Shown: positions 43,076 to 51,567 of the stretch, piece by piece | Layout of the letters: each line of letters starts with the position of its first letter | How positions within the stretch are numbered: position 1 is the stretch's first letter | DNA from: Chitinophaga polysaccharea | GTDB lineage: Bacteria > Bacteroidota > Bacteroidia > Chitinophagales > Chitinophagaceae | Length of the DNA: 64,000 nt | Reading direction: 5' to 3' | Assembly (NCBI RefSeq): GCF_007829335.1 | Contig: NZ_VIWO01000010.1 | Location: 62,001 to 126,000, forward strand | The notes under the pieces: model-generated | What the model was told of the DNA's origin: nothing | Database searches by the model: none | The model's input: the letters and a program-made list of their open reading frames with translations, nothing else | Translations under genes and position numbers: made by a program

Positions 43076-44545
43076 TTATAATTCCAGCGCCTTATAAACA
43101 GCCGGAATATCGAGATGTTCACGGATATGTGTTGCCAGTTTGTTATATTGTATTTCTTTGAATGCGCGATAGTCAAAATCCTTTACGGCAGTATCTTTGC
43201 CACATTGGGCCAGTAAATCATTTACCACTGTATCGTTGTCAAGTATGCCGTGCAGGTATGTGCCCCAGCATTTTGCATGGAGGAAATACCCATCGGTAGT
43301 GCCATCCGTGAATTCATTAAGCGGCGCGCGGTTTTCACAGCTGGTATCTCCCATATGTATTTCATATCCTTCACATAACTTATTTTGCTGACGGTAATAA
43401 AAGCTGCGTTGCCGGGTGACCTTTTCCGGGGTAAGTACCGTGGTTACCGGCAAAATACCCAATCCCGGTATGGTAGCTGGTGCTCCTTCCACCCCATCCG
43501 GGTCGGCTACCTGTAATCCCATCATCTGGTAGCCTCCGCAAATGCCAATGACTACCTTATTTCGTTTGTACGCTTCCGTTACAGCAGCAGCGGTGCCATT
43601 GTTCCTTATCGCCACCAGGTCGCCAATTGTATTTTTACTTCCCGGCAAAATAATGATATCTGCTTCAGCTAATACAGCCGGGTTGTCTGTATAAAAGAGA
43701 TTTACCCGTTCATCTTTCTCCAGGGCATCAAAGTCCGTAAAGTTAGACATATGCCGCAATAAAACTATCGCAATATTAATGCGGCCGGTGTTCCATCCTT
43801 TTTGTTTCAACGATAGTCCCAAGGAGTCTTCTTCTTCGATATGAATATCATGAAAGTAAGGCAGCACGCCGATTACCGGTACACCCGTAATATCTTCCAA
43901 CATAGTACGTCCTTCTGCAAAAAGGCGGATATCGCCGCGGAATTTATTGATAATGATGCCTTTGATTAATTGTCTTTCTTCCAGCGGCAGCAGGGCGATA
44001 GTGCCGTAAACGCTGCCGAAGATACCGCCGCGATCGATGTCGGTTACGAGGTATACCGCGGCACCGGCGTGTAGTGCGATGCGCATATTGGTGATATCGC
44101 GGTGCCGCAGGTTGAGCTCTGAGATGCTGCCGGCGCCTTCCATCACTACCGGGTTAAACCGTTGCGAGAGGCGGTTAAATGCCTGCTTTACCTCGTCGAA
44201 CAAAGCACGTTTATCATCTTCCATGAAATATTCCCAGGCCGATTGGTTACCGGCGGGTTTGCCATGCAGCACCAGCTGGGCGGTTTTATCGGTAGTAGGT
44301 TTGAGCAGTACCGGGTTCATATCTGTGTGACAGGGAATGCCTGCCGCTTCTGCCTGTACGGCCTGTGCACGGCCTATTTCGAAGCCTTCGGGCGTAGCAT
44401 AGCTGTTGAGCGACATATTCTGCGCCTTAAACGGCGCCGGCGTATAGCCATCCTGTTTAAATATACGGCAAAATCCCACAGTGATCACGCTCTTGCCTAC
44501 ATCAGAGGCAGTACCCACAAACATAACCGGCCGCAGTTGTTTCAT
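43076..44545 (-). CDS. cobQ: Cobyric acid synthase
   Basis: 489 residues (CbiP/CobQ). N-terminal dethiobiotin-synthetase-like domain with P-loop GTASDVGKS (11-19), PFKAQNMSLNSY and EGAGSISELN; C-terminal triad-type glutaminase with nucleophile Cys336 in GICGGYQMMG and His432 in GTYLHGIL. It amidates cobyrinic acid a,c-diamide side chains using glutamine and ATP. First gene of the three-gene operon (12 bp before the aminotransferase). The upstream region has no recognisable cobalamin riboswitch. Confidence 0.96.
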   Translation of the reverse strand: MKQLRPVMFVGTASDVGKSVITVGFCRIFKQDGYTPAPFKAQNMSLNSYATPEGFEIGRAQAVQAEAAGIPCHTDMNPVLLKPTTDKTAQLVLHGKPAGNQSAWEYFMEDDKRALFDEVKQAFNRLSQRFNPVVMEGAGSISELNLRHRDITNMRIALHAGAAVYLVTDIDRGGIFGSVYGTIALLPLEERQLIKGIIINKFRGDIRLFAEGRTMLEDITGVPVIGVLPYFHDIHIEEEDSLGLSLKQKGWNTGRINIAIVLLRHMSNFTDFDALEKDERVNLFYTDNPAVLAEADIIILPGSKNTIGDLVAIRNNGTAAAVTEAYKRNKVVIGICGGYQMMGLQVADPDGVEGAPATIPGLGILPVTTVLTPEKVTRQRSFYYRQQNKLCEGYEIHMGDTSCENRAPLNEFTDGTTDGYFLHAKCWGTYLHGILDNDTVVNDLLAQCGKDTAVKDFDYRAFKEIQYNKLATHIREHLDIPAVYKALEL

Positions 44546-44618
44546 ATATTACCCGCTTTAAACGGGAACGAAGATATTAACTTTCATAAAAGAATTCTTT
44601 CTTGCATGGCATGAAATC

Positions 44619-44667
44619 GCAGTGGTCTTTGCTGGCGCCACAATACGGCGCCAGCAACGACCACTGC
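44619..44667. repeat. 21-bp inverted repeat upstream of cobQ
   Basis: GCAGTGGTC-T-TTGCTGGCGCC and its partner form a 21-bp stem with one mismatch and a 7-base loop (ACAATAC). It lies 75 bp before the cobQ ATG in its leader or promoter region. No T-run follows, so it is not a simple terminator; a structured leader or protein site is possible. Confidence 0.6.
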
Positions 44668-44701
44668 CCGGCAATTTTCCTATAGGATGCTACATTTACA
44701 A

Positions 44702-44738
44702 AAAAGTATCGCCTGGAGCATTTCCAGGCGATATTTTT
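44702..44738. terminator. Bidirectional terminator after the S74-like gene
   Basis: Perfect 10-bp stem TATCGCCTGG/CCAGGCGATA with a 7-base loop, flanked by AAAAAG and TTTTT. In the minus direction it ends the gene at 44750. Confidence 0.88.
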
Positions 44739-44749
44739 CCAGACAGTAG

Positions 44750-45682
44750 CTAGTGTTTGTTCGTGGTCTGTTCCACTTTCTCTAATCTTTCTTCCAGCGA
44801 CTTATTCTTTTTATCAAGCTGTATAATGTACAAGCTCAGCTCTTCAATTTTCTGCAGCAGTTTTTTATTGATATCTCCTAGGTCGAGCCCATTGTCTGCA
44901 ACTTCTTTTGCAGAAGGAATTTCAGGCAAATGCTGATGTGTCAGGACATACTGTTCCAATTCTGCAATGCGGGGCAGGTGATAATCTTTTCCAAATACAT
45001 AATCCGGCCAGCCGGTTTGGCTAACCTTTATTTTGGTGGCGAGAATATCGCCATATACGGCTAGTTTGGCTTTAGGTGTAAAAGTACCGATACCTACGTT
45101 TCCGGTGGCATTGGATACAAACAAGGAATTGGCCAGGTAGGTATCATTGAGGGTCCGGGATTCAAACGGTACCTCGTAAGCGGTGGTGCCGGGATCTGCG
45201 GCAGCGGTCATGCTGTGTGCCCAGCTCCCATAGGCACTTAATACATGGTAAACACCCATGCCAATATAGCTGCCATTACTAAAATAAACATCATAGGCGG
45301 TGGCAGCCGTACCGGCGGCATTGGGTAGAATACGGATAGCCGTAACACCCGCTATTGATCGACCGGTTCGTGTAGCATAAGCTGAAAAGGCAAAACCATT
45401 CACTAAACTACTTCCGTTGCTCGTTCTGATTACCAATTCTGTATATCCCATCTGATCCAGGCCTGCATTGAAACCATTCCCTCCATAAATCGTTATTACA
45501 GCATCGGCCCCTCCTTGCTGCAAGGTAAGCGTTCCCGCTTTGACCCAGCTTGTCTGGCCCAGGGTGGCATTATTGGTGGTTCCGGTAAAATTAATTTGCG
45601 CAAAAGTGGATGGAATACTCAGTACAAAAAGTAATAATAGCATCCATGAAAAACGGCTAACAGTAACAGGGTCAATCATCAT
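44750..45682 (-). CDS. Secreted tail-fibre/S74-like C-terminal protein
   Basis: 310 residues with a signal peptide (about 1-29, WMLLLLFVLSIPSTFAQ). The middle is beta-rich with low conservation. The C-terminal third follows the Bacteroidota pattern NVGIGTFTPKAKLAVYGDI, then KDYHLPRIAELEQYV, HLPEIPSAKEVADNGLDLGDINKKL split in sequence, and a coiled coil (about 275-305, ELSLYIIQLDKKNKSLEERL). This resembles the S74 intramolecular chaperone/tail-fibre type domain seen on many surface proteins, but no catalytic Ser/Lys pair of true S74 peptidases is clear. Surface role unknown. Confidence 0.75.
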   Translation of the reverse strand: MMIDPVTVSRFSWMLLLLFVLSIPSTFAQINFTGTTNNATLGQTSWVKAGTLTLQQGGADAVITIYGGNGFNAGLDQMGYTELVIRTSNGSSLVNGFAFSAYATRTGRSIAGVTAIRILPNAAGTAATAYDVYFSNGSYIGMGVYHVLSAYGSWAHSMTAAADPGTTAYEVPFESRTLNDTYLANSLFVSNATGNVGIGTFTPKAKLAVYGDILATKIKVSQTGWPDYVFGKDYHLPRIAELEQYVLTHQHLPEIPSAKEVADNGLDLGDINKKLLQKIEELSLYIIQLDKKNKSLEERLEKVEQTTNKH

Positions 45683-45716
45683 TATTTTTTTAGGTATAAG
45701 AGAATAGTCCGAAGAT

Positions 45717-45757
45717 AAAAAAAGCAGTTAGTATAACAATATACCAACTGCTTTTTC
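45717..45757. terminator. Terminator after the M1 peptidase gene
   Basis: AAAAAGCAGTT and AACTGCTTTTT enclose a 16-base loop that itself contains GTATA/TATAC-like pairing. It lies 17 bp past the peptidase stop on the minus strand and has a T-run in both directions. Confidence 0.8.
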
Positions 45758-45773
45758 TTATAAAAAGAATTTC

Positions 45774-48386
45774 TTACCACTTAAACACCTCATCACTCAA
45801 ACCACCGTTTATCACGGCCTTTTTCAGGGTGAGGCTATTATTATATCCCCCTATATTTGACTGCATTTTATGCGGCATCAGGATACCGCCTTCTTCTCGG
45901 TAGTCGGCATAATCGGTGGTGGTTTCGCTACCTCCGCCGCTTTCCTGGCCTACCAGGGCGATGCTTCTTACTTTAAATCCGGTTTTGGCATCGTAGTAGT
46001 TTTTTACCAGGGCGCCATTGGGCGTGGCAATGCTTACCACGTAGGCCGGCGCACCGTTTACATCTTCCATGGTGGGCGATAATTCCAGCTTGGCATTATA
46101 CTCCGGTGCTGCAAAATATAGTTCCGGGAAGAGCAGGTTTTTATCTTTCAGGATAGCCTTGTCGGAGGCAGAAAGGGGTACTTCCTGTCCGCTGCGGGCT
46201 ATGCGTACTTCATTACCATTGATCAACAGTTTCATGGCAGTGAGACTGGCAATGGGAATGTATACAGTTTCGAGGCGTTTGTCGGGGGTAGCTTTGATGT
46301 GCAGCTCCATCTGTGTACCGGAAACATCTCCTTCTTCATCCAGCACCAGGTCTTTTACTCCTTTTAATTTATCGGCGCCACCAATGGCATCGATATACCG
46401 CTTCAGCACAGTAGCACCTGTAGTACCGGCAGGTACAGGGATACCGGTATCTGCTTTCCAGCTGTTGTTAGCGGGTTTAATGTCAGGAAAGTTACCGGCA
46501 GGATCAATCACTACGCTACTCAGTTTTACCGTAGACGGATAGTGGAAAGTCCAGCTGGCGCCACGTTGCCATATTTCTACCGGCAGGCGTACCGTATCTG
46601 TTTTACCGTTTACATCTTTTATTGCGACAACTACCGGCATCGGCATTTGCTGCAGGTTTTGTATGGTAATCAGCGCCCCTTGTGCAGGATCATTTTTAAC
46701 ATACTGTACACCTTTCACTGCCTGATCCAGTTTCCAGGTGCTGAAGAACCAGCCGCGCCAGAACCAGCTGAGGTCTTCTCCTGCAACATTTTCGATAGTG
46801 CGGAAGAAGTCCCACGGCGTAGGATGTTTAAATGCCCAGCGCTTAATGTATTCCCGGAAAGCATAATCGAAACGATCGGGTCCTAAAATTTCATTGCGCA
46901 GCAAGTTCAATCCCATAGCAGGTTTAAAATAAGCTGCCACGCCATTGTACGACAAGTCAATCACATCAGGGGTATTCATGATCGCTTCTGCCCTTGGTGA
47001 AAACAGCAGGGCGGCCATGCGTTGAGCGTTCTGCGGACTGTTGTATTCTCCCTTGTTGAATTGCGCTGTAGAGATCCCGTTGATGAAAGTATTAAAGCCT
47101 TCATCCATCCAGGCATATTTACGCTCATTGGTGCCTACGATCATGGGGAACCAGTTGTGCCCGAATTCATGATCTGTAACGCCCCAGAGGCCGCCCCTGG
47201 TGGATTTTGCGGAGCAAAAAACAATACCGGGATATTCCATTCCGCCTACGATACCGGCTACGTTGGTAGCTACGGGGTAAGTGTAGGAGAACCATGTTTT
47301 AGAGTAATGTTCAATACAGCCTTTCACATATTCTGTAGATCTGCCCCAGGCATTGCTGCCGCCAATTTCAGGTGGATAAAGCGACTGGGCCAGGGCTTTT
47401 TTACCGCCGGGCAGGTTGATGCGGGCAGCATCCCATACGAATGCGGAAGAGGCGCCCCAGGCTACGTCGCGGGAGTTTTTGCAGACGAAATGCCAGGTAC
47501 GGTTGCCTTTAGCCGTGTTATTCTTTACTTCGACGCTATCACGGATCATTACCGTCTCCTCGCTGTTGCGGGCTTTGGCCAGGCGGCTGATTTCTTTGGG
47601 CGACAATACCTGCGCTTCATTTACCAGTTCACCTGAACCACCCAGCAGCATATTGGCTGGAGCCGTGATGCTGTAGTCGAAGTTGCCGTATTCGAGATAA
47701 AATTCAGACGCTCCCAGGTAAGGAATATTATTCCAGCCGAGGATATCATCGTATACTGCCATACGGGGATACCATTGGGCTATTTCGTAGATCCAACCGT
47801 TGGGTGTACGTAGCCGTCCGTTGCGATCGGTGCCGTATTCGGGAACCGTATAGGCGTAGTCGATCTTTATTTGCAGTGAGGCGCCTGTTTTCATTGCGTC
47901 TGCCAGGCGTATCTGCATGCGGGTATCATTTACCAGGTAGTTGGCAGCCATTGTTTTGCCATTTACGACCAGGTTAACGGCCTTCAATTCAAATCCCTGT
48001 GTAAAGCTGCGGTTGGCAAACCGTTCACCGGTAGCAGCCACTGTAGCGGAACCACGGGAACCTTCGCGGTAAATGTTCTGGTCCAGTTGCAACCATAGAA
48101 AGGGCAGTTGATCGGGGCTATTATTCTTGTAGGTGATGAGTACGGAACCACTGATCCGGTGTTGGGTGGTGTCGAGGGTCACTTCCATTTTATAGTCCGC
48201 CGTATTTTGCCAATACTTAGGGCCGGGCTGGCCGCCGGCGCTGCGGTATTCATTGCCCGGTGCAGGATAAAACAGGGGAGCGAAAGCTTCATGCTGGTCA
48301 TATACCGGTGCCGTTTGGGCCATGCTCTGTTGTACTCCCGTGCTCAGTAACAAGCACGCGATAGCATAGATTTTGTTGATTTTCAT
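45774..48386 (-). CDS. Exported M1-family zinc aminopeptidase
   Basis: 870 residues with a signal peptide (about 1-23, ending SMAQ). N-terminal beta-rich domain; the M1 core has GGMEYPG (381-387, the exopeptidase motif) and the zinc site HEFGH at 406-410 with Glu429 in the ERKYAWMDEGF segment (HExxH-18-E). The C-terminal 230 residues form an additional beta-rich domain common in Bacteroidota M1 proteins. Expected to cleave N-terminal residues from peptides in the periplasm or outside. The preceding intergenic region carries the second palindromic element. Confidence 0.93.
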   Translation of the reverse strand: MKINKIYAIACLLLSTGVQQSMAQTAPVYDQHEAFAPLFYPAPGNEYRSAGGQPGPKYWQNTADYKMEVTLDTTQHRISGSVLITYKNNSPDQLPFLWLQLDQNIYREGSRGSATVAATGERFANRSFTQGFELKAVNLVVNGKTMAANYLVNDTRMQIRLADAMKTGASLQIKIDYAYTVPEYGTDRNGRLRTPNGWIYEIAQWYPRMAVYDDILGWNNIPYLGASEFYLEYGNFDYSITAPANMLLGGSGELVNEAQVLSPKEISRLAKARNSEETVMIRDSVEVKNNTAKGNRTWHFVCKNSRDVAWGASSAFVWDAARINLPGGKKALAQSLYPPEIGGSNAWGRSTEYVKGCIEHYSKTWFSYTYPVATNVAGIVGGMEYPGIVFCSAKSTRGGLWGVTDHEFGHNWFPMIVGTNERKYAWMDEGFNTFINGISTAQFNKGEYNSPQNAQRMAALLFSPRAEAIMNTPDVIDLSYNGVAAYFKPAMGLNLLRNEILGPDRFDYAFREYIKRWAFKHPTPWDFFRTIENVAGEDLSWFWRGWFFSTWKLDQAVKGVQYVKNDPAQGALITIQNLQQMPMPVVVAIKDVNGKTDTVRLPVEIWQRGASWTFHYPSTVKLSSVVIDPAGNFPDIKPANNSWKADTGIPVPAGTTGATVLKRYIDAIGGADKLKGVKDLVLDEEGDVSGTQMELHIKATPDKRLETVYIPIASLTAMKLLINGNEVRIARSGQEVPLSASDKAILKDKNLLFPELYFAAPEYNAKLELSPTMEDVNGAPAYVVSIATPNGALVKNYYDAKTGFKVRSIALVGQESGGGSETTTDYADYREEGGILMPHKMQSNIGGYNNSLTLKKAVINGGLSDEVFKW

Positions 48387-48423
48387 CGGAGCGATTAGAT
48401 TTAACTAAATCGAATATACTGAA

Positions 48424-48520
48424 AAAGCGGAAAGCAAAAAGCTATTGTAGCGAATGATCTTAGCGAATTGTTAAACTATGCTTTGGTCATTCGCTACAAT
48501 AGCTTTTTGCTTTCTGCTTT
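48424..48520. repeat. Intergenic palindromic element, copy 2
   Basis: A 34-bp inverted repeat with one mismatch (arms 48424-48457 and 48487-48520). The arms match copy 1 at 25578-25662 almost base for base, and the loop shares TTAGCGAAT and TTGGTCATT. Here it lies between two minus-strand genes. Confidence 0.8.
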
Positions 48521-48524
48521 TACG

Positions 48525-49094
48525 CTAAAGATCGTGCGCTTTTTTAAAAGCCTTTATCCGGAAGGCGAAAATAATGCTGAGGATACCGGTAGCCCAGAAA
48601 GCTGCGGCCATGAGGCCCAGTATGGCGGCAATACCGAGGGCGGGATTATCGAGTATAAAAATGGCGATAATAATAAGTACTATCCCTCCTACCAGTAACC
48701 AGCCCCAATTGGGGATACCATCTGTTTGCAGCTGTATCGAAAACCCTATCAGGCTAATACCTTTAAACATAAACCAGAAAGCAAGGAATAACGGGATTAC
48801 TGCCATGCTCACCGCCGGGTACAGCATGAGGATAATGCCGATTACTACGTCCACAATACCTGATGTCAGGGACCATCCCCATCCGGTGTGATGTTTACGG
48901 TTGCTGAGCGCAAAGGATACTTCAAAGATCCCTGTCACAAAAAAAGTAATGCTAAAAAAGATACTTAATAGCACATAGCTGCTGAAAGGGTTGGAAAAAA
49001 CAATACCTCCTGCGATCAGGAATATAATACCGTTGAGCAAATACAGCCACCAATACTTCAGGTTGTTCCGGATGCCGGAGATAATTTGTGACAT
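48525..49094 (-). CDS. DUF308/HdeD-family membrane protein
   Basis: 189 residues with about six hydrophobic helices arranged as three repeated pairs (NGIIFLIAGGIVFSNPF, GIVDVVIGIILMLYP, GIVLIIIAIFILDNP). The GIxxxIxGIxxLxxP repeat is the DUF308 signature. E. coli HdeD is linked to acid resistance; the role here is not known. It starts an apparent single-gene unit and ends immediately after the palindromic element. Confidence 0.88.
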   Translation of the reverse strand: MSQIISGIRNNLKYWWLYLLNGIIFLIAGGIVFSNPFSSYVLLSIFFSITFFVTGIFEVSFALSNRKHHTGWGWSLTSGIVDVVIGIILMLYPAVSMAVIPLFLAFWFMFKGISLIGFSIQLQTDGIPNWGWLLVGGIVLIIIAIFILDNPALGIAAILGLMAAAFWATGILSIIFAFRIKAFKKAHDL

Positions 49095-49200
49095 AAAGAT
49101 TATTTTAATGTTATAAAACGATCGTATTCATTTTTCTCTAACACATCCGGGTATAAAAAGTTCGACAGAACATGACCGCAAAAAAACGGGGAAAAGCACT

Positions 49201-49257
49201 TAACTTTGCCCGAATGATTTAAATCATAGAATTAACAACAGACGGAAATTATCTTTG
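49201..49257 (+). promoter_or_regulatory. Two -7 box matches before the desaturase gene
   Basis: TAACTTTG (49201-49208) and TATCTTTG (49250-49257) both fit TAnnTTTG exactly. The first would give a leader of about 47 nt; the second ends only 4 bp before the ATG at 49262 and would make an almost leaderless mRNA. Neither has a clear TTTG at 19 bp. Confidence 0.45.
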
Positions 49258-49261
49258 TGGA

Positions 49262-50176
49262 ATGAATAAGGCGATCAAGCAAGACAGACAACCACCCAAT
49301 TGGTGGCATCAGGTAGACTTCTTGGGTATTCACGCAGTGCCCTTGTTAGCGTTTTTCACTGGTACAACAGCATTTGACTGGATTTTATGCGGAGTTTTGT
49401 ACGTAGTACGCATGTTTTTTGTGACAGCCGGCTATCACCGGTATTTCTCGCATCGCGCATTTAAGACGTCGCGATTCTTCCAGTTTATCCTGGCGGGCGG
49501 AGCGCAGAGCAGTTTACAGAAGGGCGCATTATGGTGGTCTGCCAATCACCGTATCCATCACAAGCATAGCGATACGCCGGAAGATCCTCATTCGGCAAAT
49601 GTATATGGCATCTGGTATGCCCATATTGGGTGGATTATGGGTCCGGAATACAAGCCAACCCGTTTTGACCTGATCAAAGACCATAAAGCGAAAGAATTAT
49701 TATGGCTCAACAAATGGCATATGGTGCCTGCTGTTGTATTGGCTATCGCCGTATACTTTGTAGGTAATAAAGTAAATGGTACCGGTTGGTTTGATTGGTC
49801 GGCCGGCCTCTCTACCCTGTTGATCGGCTTTTTCCTCAGCACGGTATTATTATACCATGGTACTTTCACCATTAACTCACTCATGCATAAAATTGGTAAT
49901 AAAAGATATTATACCGGAGATGAATCCCGCAACAGTGCTATCCTGGCGCTGATTACCCTGGGAGAAGGCTGGCATAATAATCACCACTACTACCAAAGCG
50001 CGGCCAGACAAGGTTTTTACTGGTGGGAAGTAGATATTACCTACTATGTTATCAAAGTATTGGGTTTACTGGGCATTGTATGGGAAATACGCCCGATTCC
50101 TGCCAAGCTGAAAGAAAGTAATAAACTGAAGCAACTTGCTTCTTCCCGGGTACCGGTAGAAGAAGTTACGCACTAA
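49262..50176 (+). CDS. Acyl-CoA/acyl-lipid delta-9 desaturase
   Basis: 304 residues, integral membrane di-iron desaturase. Three histidine boxes: HRYFSH (59-64), HRIHH (96-100) and HNNHH (238-242), plus the intermediate GTFTINSLMH. Four hydrophobic helices are visible (about 25-55 and 155-200). It introduces a cis double bond into membrane or CoA-linked fatty acids and is often induced by cold. A good terminator follows 19 bp after the stop, so it is a single-gene transcript. Confidence 0.93.
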   Translation: MNKAIKQDRQPPNWWHQVDFLGIHAVPLLAFFTGTTAFDWILCGVLYVVRMFFVTAGYHRYFSHRAFKTSRFFQFILAGGAQSSLQKGALWWSANHRIHHKHSDTPEDPHSANVYGIWYAHIGWIMGPEYKPTRFDLIKDHKAKELLWLNKWHMVPAVVLAIAVYFVGNKVNGTGWFDWSAGLSTLLIGFFLSTVLLYHGTFTINSLMHKIGNKRYYTGDESRNSAILALITLGEGWHNNHHYYQSAARQGFYWWEVDITYYVIKVLGLLGIVWEIRPIPAKLKESNKLKQLASSRVPVEEVTH

Positions 50177-50195
50177 ACAGTTTTCCATCGTATAG

Positions 50196-50237
50196 AAAGG
50201 GAAATGTACCTGCTGGTATGTTTCCCTTTTATTTTTT
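50196..50237 (+). terminator. Terminator after the desaturase gene
   Basis: AAAGGGAAA/TTTCCCTTT stem with inner TAC/GTA pairing, followed by TTTATTTTTT. Position 20 bp after the stop codon. Confidence 0.85.
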
Positions 50238-50265
50238 ATCTTGGTTGCCTAAAATTTAAAATTCC

Positions 50266-51258
50266 ATGCATTACGCTCCTGCAGCCGACAGATACAACAA
50301 CATGACTTATCAGCGTTGTGGTAAAAGCGGTATCCAGCTGCCAGCTATTTCACTCGGCTTATGGCACAACTTCGGTTCAATAGATAATTTTGAGAACGGA
50401 CGCAGTATTATCCGGCATGCCTTCGATAAAGGGATTACCCATTTTGACCTGGCCAACAACTACGGCCCGGTACCTGGCAGTGCAGAAGAAAACTTTGGCC
50501 GCATACTGAAAAAAGATTTTTCCGGGCACCTGCGCGATGAACTGATCATCTCGTCCAAAGCCGGTTATACCATGTGGCCCGGCCCTTACGGCGACTTTGG
50601 CTCCCGCAAGTATCTTATTTCCAGCCTCGATCAAAGCCTGCAACGTATGCAGCTGGAATATGTAGACATTTTTTATTCCCATCGCCCCGACCCGAATACG
50701 CCCATCGAAGAAACCATGGGCGCGCTGCACAGCGTTGTTCAGCAAGGGAAAGCGTTGTACGTGGGACTTTCCAACTACAACGCCGAGCAAACCAAGGCCG
50801 CCCTGGCAGTACTGCAATCGCTTGGTACACCCTGCTTAATTCATCAGCCGAAATACAGCATGTTTGAGCGTTGGGTAGAAGGCGGTTTGCTGGATGTACT
50901 GGAAGCTAATGGCGTAGGCTGTATTCCATTTTCGCCGCTGGCCCAGGGCCTGCTAACCGATCGTTACCTGCACGGCATCCCTGCCGGATCCCGCGCCAGC
51001 AAGCCTTCCGGCTTCCTGCAAGAAAACGACATAACACCGGAGAAAATTGAGAAGGTGAAAAAGCTCCATGCTCTGGCGCAGCAACGCGGGCAATCCCTCG
51101 CACAAATGGCGCTGGCCTGGATCCTGAAAGACAAACGGATCACCACCGTACTGATAGGCGCCAGCTCTGTAGCGCAGCTGGACGATAATCTTGATACACT
51201 GAAAAATACCAGCTTCAGCAAAGAAGAACTGGACACGATAGAAACGATATTAAAATAA
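50266..51258 (+). CDS. Aldo/keto reductase (YghZ-like)
   Basis: 330 residues, cytosolic TIM-barrel NADPH-dependent reductase. Catalytic tetrad: Asp and Tyr in FDLANNYGP (about 65-73), Lys in ISSKAGYTMW and His in FYSHRPDPNTP. The N-terminus MTYQRCGKSGIQLPAISLGLWHNFG and the C-terminal MALAWILKDKRITTVLIGAS are typical of the YghZ/Gpr group, which reduces L-glyceraldehyde 3-phosphate and other aldehydes. A second Met at codon 13 is an alternative start. It is followed by the first copy of the palindromic GAGGCTG element. Confidence 0.92.
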   Translation: MHYAPAADRYNNMTYQRCGKSGIQLPAISLGLWHNFGSIDNFENGRSIIRHAFDKGITHFDLANNYGPVPGSAEENFGRILKKDFSGHLRDELIISSKAGYTMWPGPYGDFGSRKYLISSLDQSLQRMQLEYVDIFYSHRPDPNTPIEETMGALHSVVQQGKALYVGLSNYNAEQTKAALAVLQSLGTPCLIHQPKYSMFERWVEGGLLDVLEANGVGCIPFSPLAQGLLTDRYLHGIPAGSRASKPSGFLQENDITPEKIEKVKKLHALAQQRGQSLAQMALAWILKDKRITTVLIGASSVAQLDDNLDTLKNTSFSKEELDTIETILK

Positions 51259-51264
51259 ACGGGT

Positions 51265-51305
51265 AAGAAGAGGCTGTATCATAAATAAATGATGCAGCCT
51301 CTTCT
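51265..51305 (+). repeat. GAGGCTGTATCAT palindromic element, copy 1
   Basis: AGAAGAGGCTG-TATCAT and ATGATGCAGCCTCTTCT form a stem of about 16 bp with one mismatch. It lies 6 bp after the reductase stop codon and could act as its terminator, though only a short pyrimidine run follows. The same sequence, inverted, recurs at 52784-52826. Confidence 0.75.
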
Positions 51306-51551
51306 CATGGCATATCTGCCGTAATGAACACCCCCTCGTGTGTTTTAGCCCCGTAGGTCACCATCGTTTGTTCATCGCCATTGCTGGTTGTCTTTTTGAA
51401 CTTGCATTTTTTTACTTCGATGGACTGACGGTTATAAATAGATGTCGATTTCAGTATTGTATGTAAGGTATTCTAAATTGAACCTCTCCCTGATTTTAAT
51501 TACCTCATGCTGGTTGCGAGGAAGATATTCATATCTTCGAATCTTGACCAT
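51305..51551 (-). pseudogene. Probable frameshifted small gene
   Basis: The minus strand reads MVKIRRYEYLPRNQHEVIKI and on through TYNTEIDIYL to a stop at 51432. The adjacent frame carries on from NRQSIEVKKCKFKKTTSNG to VFITADMP and a stop at 51305. Removing one base near 51436 would give one 81-residue protein. Both halves read like protein, so a frameshifted or sequencing-damaged gene is likely. No domain recognised. It is divergent from the Crp/Fnr gene. Confidence 0.4.
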
Positions 51552-51567
51552 CTGAAACTTAACGGAC

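Noticed and set aside
44546..44750. Cobalamin riboswitch upstream of cobQ
   Set aside because: None of the conserved B12-box blocks could be read in the minus-strand leader.
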